Assembly (NCBI RefSeq): GCF_900492205.1
Contig: NZ_UEYQ01000029.1
Span: 1-40,580 of the forward strand
Direction of reading: 5' to 3'
Source of the DNA: Ciceribacter sp. T2.26MG-112.2
Lineage (GTDB): Bacteria; Pseudomonadota; Alphaproteobacteria; Rhizobiales; Rhizobiaceae
Length of the DNA: 40,580 nucleotides
The position numbers and the translations under genes are program-made. Of the stretch, positions 18,599 through 28,100 are shown in pieces. Within the stretch, counting starts at the first letter, position 1. Each line of letters begins with the position of its first letter. Below the pieces are notes generated by a model. That model was given only the letters and a program-made list of their open reading frames with translations. It was not told the DNA's origin and ran no database searches.

Positions 18599-19498
18599 AT
18601 GGAACGGATTTTCGATCAGGACCTGGTGACGGCGAACCGGCTGCGCGCCCGTCGCCGGCTGGACACCGGCACCGACTTCCTCCTGGAGATCGCGGCCCGC
18701 GAGCTGTCCGAGCGGCTCTCCTTGGTCGAGCGCCGTTTCGAGCATGCGATCGAGCTGCACGGTGGTACCGGTGCCACGGGCCGATTGGCGCTGCAGACCG
18801 GCAAGATCGACAGGCTCGACCGGGTCGAGACCCATCAGGATTTCTCCGTCGACGGCGAACCATTGACCGAAGCGCCCTTCGAGGCCGTGCCGCTCGAGCC
18901 GCAATCGGTCAACCTCGTGCTCTCGCCGCTGGCACTGCACCTGACCAATGACACGCCGGGCGTGCTGGTGCAGATCCGCCGTGCCCTGAAGCCCGACGGC
19001 CTGTTCCTGGCCGCGATCCCCGGGGCCGGCACGCTCGGCGAGCTGCGCGACGTGCTGCTCACCACTGAGATCGAGCTCTATGGCGGCGCCAGTCCCCGCG
19101 TCATTCCCTTCCCCGACATCCGCGATGTCGGTGGCCTGATGCAGCGCGCCGGTTTCACCCTGCCGGTGATCGACGAAGAGAGCTTCACAGTCCGCTACGA
19201 CAACCTGTTCGCTCTGATGCGCGACCTGAAAGCCATGGGCATGGCCAACCCGCTCCTGGGGCGCAGCCGCAAGCCGGTCGGCCGCGCCTTCTTCCTGAAC
19301 GCCGCCGAACGCTATGCCGAGCGCTATGCGGACCCGGACGGACGCATCCGAGCCACCTTCTCGATCATCTTCGTCTCAGGCTGGGCGCCGCATGAAAGCC
19401 AGCAAAAGCCGTTGAAGCCCGGTTCGGCCAAGATGCGGCTGGCCGATGCGCTCGATCCGACAAGGGGGCCTTTGCCCACGACGAAGGGGGATACCTGA
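18599..19498 (+). CDS. SAM-dependent methyltransferase-like protein (BioC/NDUFAF5-like)
   Basis: This 299-residue protein looks like the alphaproteobacterial relatives of mitochondrial NDUFAF5, a complex I assembly factor that hydroxylates an arginine. Marks are MERIFDQDLVTANRLRARR, the helical FLLEIAARELSERL, a class-I methyltransferase fold, NLVLSPLALHLTND and IRRALKPDGLFLAAIPGAGTL. SAM motif I is degenerate here: where a Gly-rich loop is expected I read IELHGGTGATGRLA. Whether it methylates, hydroxylates or only binds is open. The start is the ATG of MERIF; a frame-open upstream ATG or similar would add residues that look like comF antisense. It converges on the Flp pilin gene. Confidence 0.82.
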   Translation: MERIFDQDLVTANRLRARRRLDTGTDFLLEIAARELSERLSLVERRFEHAIELHGGTGATGRLALQTGKIDRLDRVETHQDFSVDGEPLTEAPFEAVPLEPQSVNLVLSPLALHLTNDTPGVLVQIRRALKPDGLFLAAIPGAGTLGELRDVLLTTEIELYGGASPRVIPFPDIRDVGGLMQRAGFTLPVIDEESFTVRYDNLFALMRDLKAMGMANPLLGRSRKPVGRAFFLNAAERYAERYADPDGRIRATFSIIFVSGWAPHESQQKPLKPGSAKMRLADALDPTRGPLPTTKGDT

Positions 19499-19586
19499 AA
19501 CGTCCAAAACCGGCCCATTCTGGCCCGTCGCGCATGGCGCAAATTCGGGCAGCGACGCGACGCAGGGCGGAAAGATGCGCTTGTTT

Positions 19587-19754
19587 TCAGGTGCCGCTGA
19601 TGACCGTGCTGATCCTCTGGAACATCGCGGCCAGTGAATCGGAGAAGGCGCCGAACCCGACAATGAGCGCCAGGCCGATGATCGCGGCGATCAGGCCGTA
19701 TTCGATGGCGGTGGCCGCCCGGCGGTCGGCGATGAACTTCAAAACGAGATGCAT
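19587..19754 (-). CDS. Flp family type IVb pilin, orphan
   Basis: This 55-residue prepilin has a short basic leader (MHLVLKFIADRRA) followed by the Flp processing site and the hydrophobic helix ATAIEYGLIAAIIGLALIV, with Glu at +5 and Tyr at +6 as required by TadV-type peptidases. The residue before the cut would be Ala, where Gly is usual. The start is fixed by AGGAGAGA just before the ATG at 19754. No tad/cpa genes (ATPase, secretin, peptidase) lie in the window, so assembly would depend on machinery elsewhere. A 101-residue membrane protein gene lies 61 bases upstream on the same strand. Confidence 0.88.
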   Translation of the reverse strand: MHLVLKFIADRRAATAIEYGLIAAIIGLALIVGFGAFSDSLAAMFQRISTVISGT

Positions 19755-19815
19755 GCTCTCTCCTGATGGCATGTCGACGCCGCTCGCGGCGCCCCCGGTC
19801 GGCCGGGCCTTTCGC

Positions 19816-20121
19816 TCAGCAGCCGTCGCCGACGATGCAGACGGATCCCGGCGTTTCCTGAAGCACGCTGCGGCGGATGGTATAGCGCTTGTTCCCGTCC
19901 GATCGGCCGATCGAGCCGGTGCTCATCATGTCGACCTGGTCCGGCTGATAGGCCAGGCTGCGCTTGTCGGTCCGGTCGGAAAGCATGGGGGTGACGACGA
20001 GCGACAGCGCAATCGCCGCCATGCCGAACAGGAGCGCGATGTTGAGTACGCCGGTCCTGCCGGACAGATGCGAAGACCGTTCTCTCGACCGAACGGTCTT
20101 CCAGAAATCCTCGTTTGCCAT
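19816..20121 (-). CDS. Small single-pass membrane protein, function unknown
   Basis: This 101-residue protein has a charged N-terminus (about 1-22), one hydrophobic segment at about residues 24-46 (VLNIALLFGMAAIALSLVV), and a polar C-terminal half ending in CIVGDGC, two cysteines that could form a disulfide if periplasmic. I recognise no family beyond similar rhizobial hypothetical proteins. ATG at 20121 is chosen because the 30 codons upstream include many Cys and Arg and lack the local codon bias. It precedes the orphan Flp pilin gene by 61 bases on the same strand and may be its partner; it follows mutT after 103 bases. Confidence 0.7.
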   Translation of the reverse strand: MANEDFWKTVRSRERSSHLSGRTGVLNIALLFGMAAIALSLVVTPMLSDRTDKRSLAYQPDQVDMMSTGSIGRSDGNKRYTIRRSVLQETPGSVCIVGDGC

Positions 20122-20224
20122 GTTCCGCTCCACACACACGCTTCGAACGCATGAACAACAAAACCGAGGTTTGCCCCAGGCCCGTAAACTTTGCGTTAAG
20201 AACGTCTGCAAATTTTGGAAAGAG

Positions 20225-20638
20225 CTAAAGAAGATCCTGGAGGAAGGGGATCAGCGGCTCGTCGGCCGGCGGCATGGGATAATCGCGCAGCGCCTTGGAG
20301 CGCACCCATTTCACCGCCTGCCCCTCGCGCCCATGGGCAATGCCCTCGTAGCGACGGCAGATGTAGAGCGGCATCAGAAGGTGGAAGGTCTCGTAGGTAT
20401 GGCTGGCAAAGGTCAGCGGCGCCAGGCACGGCACCTTGGTGACGATCCCGAGTTCTTCCTCCAGTTCGCGAACCAGCGTCTCTTCCGGTGTTTCCCCGGC
20501 CTCGACCTTGCCGCCGGGGAACTCCCAGAGACCGGCGAGCGACTTGCCCTCGGGGCGCTGCGCCAGGAGAATACGGTTGTCGGCATCGACCAGCGCGCAG
20601 GCCGCGACGAGAAGAATGGGCTTGCCGCCATTGCTCAT
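20225..20638 (-). CDS. mutT: Nudix hydrolase, MutT type (8-oxo-dGTP diphosphatase)
   Basis: This 137-residue enzyme probably cleans oxidised 8-oxo-dGTP from the nucleotide pool and so prevents A-to-C errors. The Nudix box is complete at residues 43-65: G43, E49, then R57-E58-L59 and E61-E62 followed by G64. The GLWEFPGGK before it and the length match MutT. Its ATG at 20638 overlaps the stop of the GNAT gene (ATGA), so it is translationally coupled in an argJ-GNAT-mutT operon, an order common in rhizobia. Other Nudix substrates cannot be excluded. Confidence 0.92.
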   Translation of the reverse strand: MSNGGKPILLVAACALVDADNRILLAQRPEGKSLAGLWEFPGGKVEAGETPEETLVRELEEELGIVTKVPCLAPLTFASHTYETFHLLMPLYICRRYEGIAHGREGQAVKWVRSKALRDYPMPPADEPLIPFLQDLL

Positions 20639-21417
20639 GCGGAAGACTCCTTGCGCCAGTAGGCGTAGCGATAGGCCTCGGTGAAGCCCAGCTTCGAATA
20701 GAGCGCCAGTGCCGGCGCATTGTCCGCCACGACCTGCAACCAGGCAGTTCTCGCCCCGCGCATCCGCGCCCAGCGCAGCGCCGCCGTGACGATCTCGAGC
20801 CCGAGGCCGCGCTGGCGCCGGTCGGCCTTGACCGCAAGCGACATGATCCCGGCGAGGTCGTTGTCCTGCACGCAAAGCGCCACTGCCACAGGCCCCGCCG
20901 CCTTGTCCTCGATGACGAACAGCCCGGACGGCGGCTTGATCGAACTCACCACCTCGGCCAGCGCCGGCTTCAGTGCCGGGTCGCTGCCATGCACCAGGAG
21001 ATCGGCATCGACATAGCGGCCGACGTCATGGCTCGGCAGATGATCGAGGGTGCCTTCGGGCAGATCGATCCTGGTCAGGTCGAGCGTCAGGGTCACCACC
21101 TCTTCGAACCGCTCCCAACCGTCGGCCTGCATGAGGTCGATCAGCGGCTTCGGCGTCAACGGCGTCTCGCGCACCAGGATCGGCCGGCCATGGGCCTCGA
21201 ACTTGCGCGCCGCCTTCTCCAGCCGGATGGCGATGTCGCGGCTGTCGGACGGATCGAGCGCGACGACGCAATTCAGCCGCTTCGACGGGTGACCGCCGGA
21301 AAGCCGGACCTGCCAGCTGCCGTCATACTGTACGGATGTCGCCGGCCAGGCCCGAAATCCCACGGCTTCGAGGCGCCGGACGAGCGGCAGGTTCTGATCG
21401 GTGTCGGCTGAGGGCAT
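20635..21417 (-). CDS. GNAT family N-acetyltransferase
   Basis: This 260-residue protein has a C-terminal GNAT fold (about 125-255) with the acetyl-CoA loop at ADRRQRGLGLEIV (pattern R-x-x-G-x-G/L) and the closing NAPALALYSKLGFTEAYRYAYW. The N-terminal half may be a degenerate second GNAT or a substrate domain. Substrate unknown; position after argJ, itself an acetyl transferase of arginine synthesis, is suggestive but not proof. The ATG at 21417 is preferred; a TTG at 21429 overlapping the argJ stop with GGAG next to it is the alternative and would add 4 residues. Confidence 0.88.
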   Translation of the reverse strand: MPSADTDQNLPLVRRLEAVGFRAWPATSVQYDGSWQVRLSGGHPSKRLNCVVALDPSDSRDIAIRLEKAARKFEAHGRPILVRETPLTPKPLIDLMQADGWERFEEVVTLTLDLTRIDLPEGTLDHLPSHDVGRYVDADLLVHGSDPALKPALAEVVSSIKPPSGLFVIEDKAAGPVAVALCVQDNDLAGIMSLAVKADRRQRGLGLEIVTAALRWARMRGARTAWLQVVADNAPALALYSKLGFTEAYRYAYWRKESSA

Positions 21418-21425
21418 CGCGGCGA

Positions 21426-22667
21426 TCAACTCCGATAATCGCCGTTGATCGCCACATATTCCTTGGTGAGATCGCAGGTCCAGACCGTCGCCTTGCCGTT
21501 TCCAAGCCCGATGTCGACACGGACCGGAATGTCCTCGCGCTGCATCACGGCGGTCGTTGCTTCTTCGGAATAGGCGGGGTCGCGCTCGCCGTTGACGGCG
21601 ACGCGGATGTCACCGAACCAGATCGCCAGCCGGTCGCGGTCGGCCATTTCGCCGGACTTGCCGACCGCCATGACGATGCGGCCCCAATTGGCGTCTTCGC
21701 CGGCAACGGCCGTCTTGACCAGCGGCGAATTGGCGATCGACAGCGCGATCTTCTTGGCGGCGAGATCGCTCTCGGCGCCGGTCACGGTGATCTCGACCAT
21801 CTTGCAGGCACCCTCGCCGTCGCGGACCACCTGCAGCGCCAGGTCCTTGAGCAGATCGTTGAGCGCCAGCCGGAAACCCGAGAGCGCCGGATCGTCGGCC
21901 GTCTCGATCGTCGCCTGGCCGTCGGCGCCGGCAGCACCGGTGGCAAACAACAGAAGCGTGTCGGAGGTCGAGGTGTCGCTGTCGACGGTGATGGAATTGA
22001 AGGTCGGCTCGACGCCGGCCGAAAGCAGGCCCTGCAGCGCCGGGGCGGCAATGTCGGCGTCGGTGACGACGAACGAGAGCATGGTGGCCATGTCGGGCGC
22101 GATCATGCCCGCACCCTTGGCGATGCCGTTGATCGTCACCGTTACGCCACCGATCTCGGCGGTGCGCGTCGCCACCTTCGGATAGGTGTCGGTGGTCATG
22201 ATCGCCTTTGCCGCTTCCAGCCAGAAGTCCCCCGTAGCCCCCTTGGCCATATCTCCGAGCACGCCGGAGAACTTGGTGGCGTCGAGCGGCTCTCCGATCA
22301 CGCCGGTGGAAGCCAGATAGATTTCGTTCTCGCCGCAGCCGAGCGCCGCAGCGGCCGACTTCGCCGTAAGCTCGGTTGCCGCCTTGCCCTTGAGGCCGGT
22401 AAAGGCATTGGCATTGCCGGAATTGACGACCACGCCGCGCGCCACGCCATTGGCAAGGTTCGAGCGGCAGAAATCGACCGGCGCAGACGGGCACTTCGAC
22501 CTGGTGAAGACGCCGGCGACGGCGGCCGGACGGTCGAAAGCCATCAGCAGCACGTCGGTGCGGTTCTTGTACTTGATACCGGCGGCGGCCGTCGCCATGC
22601 GCAGACCGCGGATGGGCGGCATGTCCGGATAGGACTTCGGGGCCAGGGGGGAAACGGTTGCGCTCAT
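21426..22667 (-). CDS. argJ: Bifunctional ornithine acetyltransferase / N-acetylglutamate synthase
   Basis: This 413-residue enzyme moves the acetyl group from N-acetylornithine to glutamate, running the cyclic arginine pathway, and in bifunctional forms also makes N-acetylglutamate from acetyl-CoA. The autocleavage site is at A194-T195 in PDMATML, where T195 becomes the nucleophile of the beta chain. [12 protein letters not shown] before it and GDYRS at the end are family hallmarks. The start is the ATG of [14 protein letters not shown]; 11 further codons are open upstream. It comes 65 bases after the parvulin gene, beyond a hairpin, and leads into GNAT and mutT. Whether it is mono- or bifunctional cannot be read from sequence alone. 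Confidence 0.96.
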   Translation of the reverse strand: MSATVSPLAPKSYPDMPPIRGLRMATAAAGIKYKNRTDVLLMAFDRPAAVAGVFTRSKCPSAPVDFCRSNLANGVARGVVVNSGNANAFTGLKGKAATELTAKSAAAALGCGENEIYLASTGVIGEPLDATKFSGVLGDMAKGATGDFWLEAAKAIMTTDTYPKVATRTAEIGGVTVTINGIAKGAGMIAPDMATMLSFVVTDADIAAPALQGLLSAGVEPTFNSITVDSDTSTSDTLLLFATGAAGADGQATIETADDPALSGFRLALNDLLKDLALQVVRDGEGACKMVEITVTGAESDLAAKKIALSIANSPLVKTAVAGEDANWGRIVMAVGKSGEMADRDRLAIWFGDIRVAVNGERDPAYSEEATTAVMQREDIPVRVDIGLGNGKATVWTCDLTKEYVAINGDYRS

Positions 22668-22687
22668 CTTCGCTGCCTGCAATGAAG

Positions 22688-22711
22688 CGGGCCCGCCCAA
22701 ATGCGGGCCCG
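22688..22711 (-). terminator. Hairpin terminator between the parvulin gene and argJ
   Basis: CGGGCCCGC (22688-22696) and GCGGGCCCG (22703-22711) form a perfect 9-bp stem with a 6-base loop in the 65-base gap. Only a weak T-rich tract (CTTCATT) follows on the minus strand, so it may end only part of the parvulin transcripts and let some reach argJ. Confidence 0.6.
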
Positions 22712-22732
22712 TGTTTCGATCAAACTCGCCGA

Positions 22733-23584
22733 TTACTGTTGCGGCTTGTTGACGTCCTCGTAGCCCTTGCGCAGCGCCTCGTCGAGGATCTCGACGGTCT
22801 GCTCGGCCTTGGCCTTCTCGATGATCTCGAGATACTTGTCGCGCATCACCAGCTGGCGGACCTGCTGGGCGACCGTTTCATAGGCCGGCGGAGCGGCATC
22901 GCGCTTGTCCTCGAGCTTGATGACGTGGAAGCCGAACTGGGTCTTGACCGGGGTCTTGGTGTAGGTGCCCTTCTCCATGGCGAAGGCTGCTTCCTCGAAT
23001 TCCGGAACCATGCGACCCTTGGTGAAGTAGCCGAGATCGCCGCCTTCCGACTTGTTCGGGTCGGTCGACTTTTCCTTGGCGAGTTCGATGAAGTCCTTGC
23101 CGGCATCGAGATCGGCGATGATCGCCTTGGCCTCTTCCTCGGTCTTCACCAGGATATGCCGGGCGCTGACCTCTTCCTGCTTCGGCAGGGCGGCGATTTC
23201 CTTCTCGTAGCGTGCCTTGACATCGTCTTCGGTGACGGCATCGACGACATGCTTCTTGAAGTAGATGTTGTGCAGTTCGCGGTCGGCGATGAAAGCCATG
23301 CGCTTCTTGAATTCGGCATCGTCCTTCAGGCCTTCGCCATCGGCATTGCCGGCGAGCAGCTTGACGTCGATCGCGCCGGACAGCGCGGCGACCTTCTTCT
23401 GCTCGTCCGGCAGCTGGGCAAGCTGCGGATCGAGATTGGCGATCGCCAGGTCGAGGTCCGACTGGGTGATTTCCAGCTTGCCGACCTTGGCGACGACGGC
23501 ATCGGCGTCCTGGGCAAGAACCTGGCCCTGCAGCCCGATAAACGCAACGCAGGCGGCAAGCGCGATTTTATGAAGACGAAGCAT
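22733..23584 (-). CDS. Periplasmic parvulin-type peptidyl-prolyl isomerase
   Basis: This 283-residue protein begins with a signal peptide ([20 protein letters not shown], cut near AQA/Q-D about residue 25). A helical chaperone-like N-domain (about 28-135) is followed by one parvulin domain (about 138-235), with [33 protein letters not shown] and [10 protein letters not shown] as typical marks. The C-terminal helix is charged. It probably helps fold exported proteins, like PrsA, PpiD or SurA but with only one isomerase domain. It is divergent from secA, a pairing common in rhizobia that matches export with folding. A TTGACA on the minus strand (23645-23640) may be its -35, but the -10 is poor. 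Confidence 0.93.
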   Translation of the reverse strand: MLRLHKIALAACVAFIGLQGQVLAQDADAVVAKVGKLEITQSDLDLAIANLDPQLAQLPDEQKKVAALSGAIDVKLLAGNADGEGLKDDAEFKKRMAFIADRELHNIYFKKHVVDAVTEDDVKARYEKEIAALPKQEEVSARHILVKTEEEAKAIIADLDAGKDFIELAKEKSTDPNKSEGGDLGYFTKGRMVPEFEEAAFAMEKGTYTKTPVKTQFGFHVIKLEDKRDAAPPAYETVAQQVRQLVMRDKYLEIIEKAKAEQTVEILDEALRKGYEDVNKPQQ

Positions 23585-23684
23585 AAGAAACCTTTCGGAA
23601 GGTGAACCGTTTCAAGACCGTTCAAATCGGGCGAAAAATTGTCAAACGCACGCCAGGCCGGGCTTTTCCGGCCGCCCTGTGGCG

Positions 23685-23713
23685 TTGACATCATTCGACC
23701 CCCCTCTTATCTG
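23685..23713 (+). promoter_or_regulatory. Candidate sigma-70 promoter of secA
   Basis: TTGACA (23685-23690) is followed after 17 bases by TATCTG (23708-23713). The -35 is perfect and the -10 moderate. This gives a leader of roughly 105 bases before the secA ATG, long enough for some form of translational control, though I see no known secM-like element. Confidence 0.5.
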
Positions 23714-23826
23714 TCACGCAATCGCGCGTCCAGAGCCGTTTCCCGCTGCTCTGCGTCCAATCGCCGAAATTCTGCGGCAGGCAGGGACGCGCAAAGAATA
23801 TGACGAAGGTCAGAAAGGACCATCGA

Positions 23827-26544
23827 ATGGTCAGTCTTGGTGGGCTCGCCCGCAAACTCTTCGGTTCGGCCAATGAGCGCCGCATTCGCTCCTATCAGCC
23901 GAAGGTCGCCGCCATCAACGCGCTCGAAGAGAGCATGAAGGCGCTGTCCGACGAGGCACTCGCCGGCAAGACGCAAGAGTTTCGCAAGATGCTGGCCGAA
24001 GGCAAGTCGATCGACGACCTGCTGGTGCCGGCCTTTGCCGTTGCCCGCGAAGCATCCCGGCGTGCGCTCGGCATGCGGCCGTTCGACGTGCAGCTGGTCG
24101 GCGCGATGATCCTCAACGACAACGCCATCGCCGAGATGAAGACGGGCGAAGGCAAGACGCTGGTGGCGACGCTCGCGGTCTACCTCAACGCGCTTGCCGG
24201 CAAGGGCGTGCATGTCGTGACCGTCAACGACTATCTCGCCAAGCGCGACTCGATGACGATGGGCAAGCTCTACAGCTTCCTCGGCCTCACCACCGGCGTC
24301 ATCGTCCACGGCATCACCGACGACGAGCGTCGCGCGGCCTATGCCTGCGACATCACCTATGCGACCAACAACGAACTCGGCTTCGACTATCTGCGCGACA
24401 ACATGAAGTACGAGCGCGGCCAGATGGTCCAGCGCGGCCACCACTACGCGATCGTCGACGAAGTGGACTCGATCCTGGTCGACGAAGCCCGCACACCGCT
24501 GATCATTTCCGGCCCGCTCGACGACCGCTCCGATCTCTACACCACGATCGATGCTTTCATCCCGCTTCTGTCGGAGGAAGACTACGAGATCGACGAGAAG
24601 CAGCGCTCGGCCAATTTCTCCGAAGTCGGCACGGAAAAGCTCGAGAACCTGCTGCGCGAAGCGAACCTCTTGAAGGGCGCCTCGCTCTACGACGTCGAGA
24701 ACGTCGCGATCGTTCACCACATCAACAATGCGCTGAAGGCCCACAAGCTGTTCTCGCGCGACAAGGACTACATCGTCCGCAACAACGAAATCGTCATCAT
24801 CGATGAATTCACCGGCCGCATGATGCCGGGACGGCGCTATTCCGAGGGCCAGCACCAGGCGCTCGAAGCCAAGGAAAAGGTGCAGATCCAGCCGGAGAAC
24901 CAGACGCTCGCCTCGATCACCTTCCAGAACTATTTCCGCATGTACGGCAAGCTCGCGGGCATGACCGGCACGGCCTCGACCGAGGCGGAGGAATTCCAGA
25001 ACATCTATGGGCTGGAAGTGTTCGAAGTGCCGACCAACCTGCCGATCCAGCGTATCGACGAGGATGACGAGGTCTACCGGACCTTCGACGAGAAGTTCAA
25101 GGCGATCATCGACGAGATCAAGGCCGCCAGCGAGCGCAACCAGCCGGTTCTGGTCGGCACCACCTCGATCGAGAAGTCCGAGCTCCTGGCCGGCATGTTG
25201 AGCGCCAGCGGCTTCAAGGACTTCAAGGTCCTGAACGCCCGCTACCACGAACAGGAAGCCTATATCGTCAGCCAAGCCGGCGTGCCCGGCGCCGTCACCA
25301 TCGCCACCAACATGGCGGGCCGCGGCACCGACATCCAGCTCGGCGGCAATCTCGACATGCGTCTCGAGCGTGAGCTCGAGGGCATGGAGCCGGGCGCCGA
25401 ACGCGACGCCAAGACCGCAGCGATCAAGGCCGAGGTGGCCGAACTGAAGGCCAAGGCGCTCGAAGCCGGCGGCCTTTACGTGATCGCCACCGAGCGCCAC
25501 GAGAGCCGACGCATCGACAACCAGCTGCGCGGCCGCTCCGGCCGTCAGGGCGACCCCGGCCGCTCGAAATTCTACCTGTCGCTGCAGGACGACCTGATGC
25601 GCATCTTCGGCTCGGACCGCATGGATTCGATGCTGCAGAAGCTCGGCCTCAAGGAAGGCGAAGCCATCGTCCATCCCTGGATCAACAAGGCGCTGGAACG
25701 GGCTCAGAAGAAGGTCGAGGCGCGCAACTTCGACACCCGCAAGAATCTCCTGAAGTATGACGACGTGCTGAACGACCAGCGCAAGGTGATCTTCGAGCAG
25801 CGCATCGAGCTGATGGACGCGACCGACGTGTCCGGCACGATCGAGGACATGCGCCACGAAGTCATCGAGAGCATGGTGCGCACGCATATCCCCGAGCGCG
25901 CCTATGTCGAGCAGTGGGACGTTTCCGGCCTCAAGCAGCAGGTTGCCGTCACCCTCAATCTCGACCTGCCGATCGAGGCCTGGGCCGCCGAGGAGGGCAT
26001 TGCCGAGGACGACATGGTGGCGCGCATCACCGAAGCCGCCGACAAGGCGATGGCCGACAAGGCCGAGCGGTTCGGCCCGGAGATCATGTCCTATGTCGAG
26101 CGCTCCGTCGTGCTCCAGACGATCGACAACCTGTGGCGCGAGCACATCGTCAACCTCGACCACCTGCGCTCGGTCGTCGGCTTCCGCGGCTATGCGCAGC
26201 GCGACCCGCTGCAGGAATACAAGGCCGAAGCCTTCGAGCTGTTCCAGGCGCTGCTCGCCAACCTGCGCGACGCCGTCACCACCCAGATGATGCGCGTCGA
26301 ACTGGTTCGGGAAGCCCCGCCGGCCCCGACCGTGCCGGAAATGGAAGGCCATCACGTCGATGCCACCACCGGCGAGGACGATTTTGGCGAGGGTTCGGCC
26401 GTCGCTGCCCTTCCCTTCGTCGCACCGGAAAACCGCGATCCGAACGATCCCTCGAGCTGGGGTCGGGTCGGCCGCAACGACGCCTGCCCCTGCGGCTCCG
26501 GCAAGAAATACAAGCACTGCCACGGCGCCTATGAAAACGCCTGA
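23827..26544 (+). CDS. secA: Preprotein translocase ATPase SecA
   Basis: This 905-residue motor drives preproteins through SecYEG. The Walker A is at residues 104-111 (MKTGEGKT, K110), and a [15 protein letters not shown] segment carries the DEAD-box-like Walker B. The cross-linking, helical scaffold and second nucleotide-binding domains follow in normal order. The zinc tail is complete: C887, C889, C898 and H899 in [14 protein letters not shown], which binds SecB and lipids. The start is the ATG of [14 protein letters not shown] with AAGGA six bases upstream. The gene ends in a terminator at 26571-26602 and has a promoter at 23685. Confidence 0.98.
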   Translation: MVSLGGLARKLFGSANERRIRSYQPKVAAINALEESMKALSDEALAGKTQEFRKMLAEGKSIDDLLVPAFAVAREASRRALGMRPFDVQLVGAMILNDNAIAEMKTGEGKTLVATLAVYLNALAGKGVHVVTVNDYLAKRDSMTMGKLYSFLGLTTGVIVHGITDDERRAAYACDITYATNNELGFDYLRDNMKYERGQMVQRGHHYAIVDEVDSILVDEARTPLIISGPLDDRSDLYTTIDAFIPLLSEEDYEIDEKQRSANFSEVGTEKLENLLREANLLKGASLYDVENVAIVHHINNALKAHKLFSRDKDYIVRNNEIVIIDEFTGRMMPGRRYSEGQHQALEAKEKVQIQPENQTLASITFQNYFRMYGKLAGMTGTASTEAEEFQNIYGLEVFEVPTNLPIQRIDEDDEVYRTFDEKFKAIIDEIKAASERNQPVLVGTTSIEKSELLAGMLSASGFKDFKVLNARYHEQEAYIVSQAGVPGAVTIATNMAGRGTDIQLGGNLDMRLERELEGMEPGAERDAKTAAIKAEVAELKAKALEAGGLYVIATERHESRRIDNQLRGRSGRQGDPGRSKFYLSLQDDLMRIFGSDRMDSMLQKLGLKEGEAIVHPWINKALERAQKKVEARNFDTRKNLLKYDDVLNDQRKVIFEQRIELMDATDVSGTIEDMRHEVIESMVRTHIPERAYVEQWDVSGLKQQVAVTLNLDLPIEAWAAEEGIAEDDMVARITEAADKAMADKAERFGPEIMSYVERSVVLQTIDNLWREHIVNLDHLRSVVGFRGYAQRDPLQEYKAEAFELFQALLANLRDAVTTQMMRVELVREAPPAPTVPEMEGHHVDATTGEDDFGEGSAVAALPFVAPENRDPNDPSSWGRVGRNDACPCGSGKKYKHCHGAYENA

Positions 26545-26570
26545 CGGCGGGCACGATCGGTGAATGGAGT

Positions 26571-26602
26571 GCGAAAAGGCGGCCGAAAGGTCGCCTTTTC
26601 GC
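26571..26602 (+). terminator. Terminator after secA
   Basis: GCGAAAAGGCG (26571-26581) and CGCCTTTTCGC (26592-26602) form a perfect 11-bp stem with a 10-base loop, 26 bases past the secA stop. The T4 run lies inside the 3' arm rather than after it, a form common in rhizobial terminators. The hairpin is symmetrical, so it could work on either strand. Confidence 0.8.
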
Positions 26603-26694
26603 TGTCCGCGGATGCGAGGAACGAACCGTTTCTTAACCGTGATCTGACAAGTTCGGCGCTGTTATTGCGTCACCAGCGGACCTTGTTGTCGATC

Positions 26695-28098
26695 ATGGCG
26701 GTCATCCACACAGCGGAGAAATTGCTGCCATCCGGCCTCCACCCGGCATTGCACAAGCTCGCCTCGGCGCTGTCGCGCAAGGACGAGACGGCGCGCGCCC
26801 AGCGCATGGCGTTGATCGCCTTTGCCATCCGCGTCGTCTCGGCCGCCATCGCCTTCGGCTCGCAGATCATCCAGGCCCGCCTGATGGGCGAGTTCGAATA
26901 CGGCATCTTCGTCTTCGTCTGGGTTCTGGTCGTTCTGTTCGGCAACCTCTCCTGCCTCGGCTTCCACACCGCCGTCATCCGCTTCCTGCCGCAATATGAC
27001 GCCCGCGACGAGCGCGACGAGATCCGCGGGTTGACGATGACGGCCAGGGTCTTCTCGATCAGCTCGGCCAGCGCGCTCGCCCTCATCGGCTTTGCCGTGC
27101 TGCACGTCTTCGGCGAGGCGATCGAGGCCTATTACATGATCCCGCTGTTCCTCGGCCTCCTGGCACTGCCGATGATCGCGCTCGGCGACGTGCTGGACGG
27201 CACGGCGCGGGCCAACAGCTGGCCGGTGGCGGCACTTTCGCCGACCTATATCGTCCGCCCGCTGCTGATCCTCGGCTTCATGCTGGCGGCCGTCGCCCTT
27301 GGCGCGCCGCAGACGGCGACGACGGCGATGCAGGCGGCGCTTGCCGCGACCTATGTGACGAGCCTCGGCCAGTTTCTCACGATCGACCGCAGGCTGCAGG
27401 AGCGCTATGTCGCCGGGCCGCGCAAGATCGATTTCCTCGCCTGGTTCAAGGTGGCGATCCCGATCTTCCTGATCGACGGCTTCGGCTTCCTCCTGACCAA
27501 TTCCGACGTCGTCGTGGTCGGGCTCTATCTCGAGCCGGACCAGGTGGCGATCTATTTCGCCGCCGCCAAGACCATGGCGCTGGTGCAGTTCGTCTTCTTC
27601 GCCGTCAAGGCGGCGGCCGCGCCCCGCTTTTCCGCGATGATGGCGGCCGACGATCTCCGCCCGCTCGCCGTCTTCGCCGGCACCACGGTGCGCTGGAGTT
27701 TCTGGCCGTCCTTGGCTGTCGGCACCTGCGTACTCCTGACCGGCAATCTGCTGCTGTCGCTGTTCGGAGACGCGTTCACCGCCGGCTACTGGCTGATGGC
27801 GATCCTGTTTGCCGGCAGCCTGTCGAAGGCGATGGTCGGCCCCGGGGAAGTGCTGCTCACCATGGCCGGCAAGCAGCAGCTCTGCGTTTCGGTCTATGTT
27901 GTGGCGCTGGCAAGCAATATCGGCCTCAACATCACGCTGATCCCGCTTTACGGACTGACCGGCGCGGCAATCGCCACCGCGACGGCCATGCTGGTCGAGG
28001 CGATCCTGCTGCATCTGGCCGTGCGTTCCTCGCTCGGTATCGTGCTCTTCGCCTTTGCCGACCCGCTGGCGATCCTGAACAAGACGAGGACGTCCTGA
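26695..28098 (+). CDS. Polysaccharide flippase, MATE/Wzx-like (oligosaccharide flippase family)
   Basis: This 467-residue inner-membrane protein has about 12-14 hydrophobic segments spaced over its whole length, starting at about residue 38 (MALIAFAIRVVSAAIAFGS). Marks of the polysaccharide biosynthesis/Wzx group are ARLMGEFEYGIFVFVWVL and the later GLTGAAIATATAMLVEAILLH. It probably turns lipid-linked sugar units across the membrane for a capsule, exopolysaccharide or O-chain. The ATG at 26695 is chosen because it begins a typical amphipathic head; an upstream frame open from 26560 crosses the secA terminator. The next gene starts 2 bases after its stop, so the two are coupled. No Wzy, Wza or glycosyltransferase gene is in the window. 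Confidence 0.88.
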   Translation: MAVIHTAEKLLPSGLHPALHKLASALSRKDETARAQRMALIAFAIRVVSAAIAFGSQIIQARLMGEFEYGIFVFVWVLVVLFGNLSCLGFHTAVIRFLPQYDARDERDEIRGLTMTARVFSISSASALALIGFAVLHVFGEAIEAYYMIPLFLGLLALPMIALGDVLDGTARANSWPVAALSPTYIVRPLLILGFMLAAVALGAPQTATTAMQAALAATYVTSLGQFLTIDRRLQERYVAGPRKIDFLAWFKVAIPIFLIDGFGFLLTNSDVVVVGLYLEPDQVAIYFAAAKTMALVQFVFFAVKAAAAPRFSAMMAADDLRPLAVFAGTTVRWSFWPSLAVGTCVLLTGNLLLSLFGDAFTAGYWLMAILFAGSLSKAMVGPGEVLLTMAGKQQLCVSVYVVALASNIGLNITLIPLYGLTGAAIATATAMLVEAILLHLAVRSSLGIVLFAFADPLAILNKTRTS

Positions 28099-28100
28099 TC

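Noticed and set aside
23707..26523. A 938-codon open frame antisense to secA
   Set aside because: Same GC-driven shadow; secA on the plus strand is certain.
26560..26694. N-terminal extension of the flippase
   Set aside because: The open frame crosses the secA terminator and lacks a ribosome site and family resemblance.
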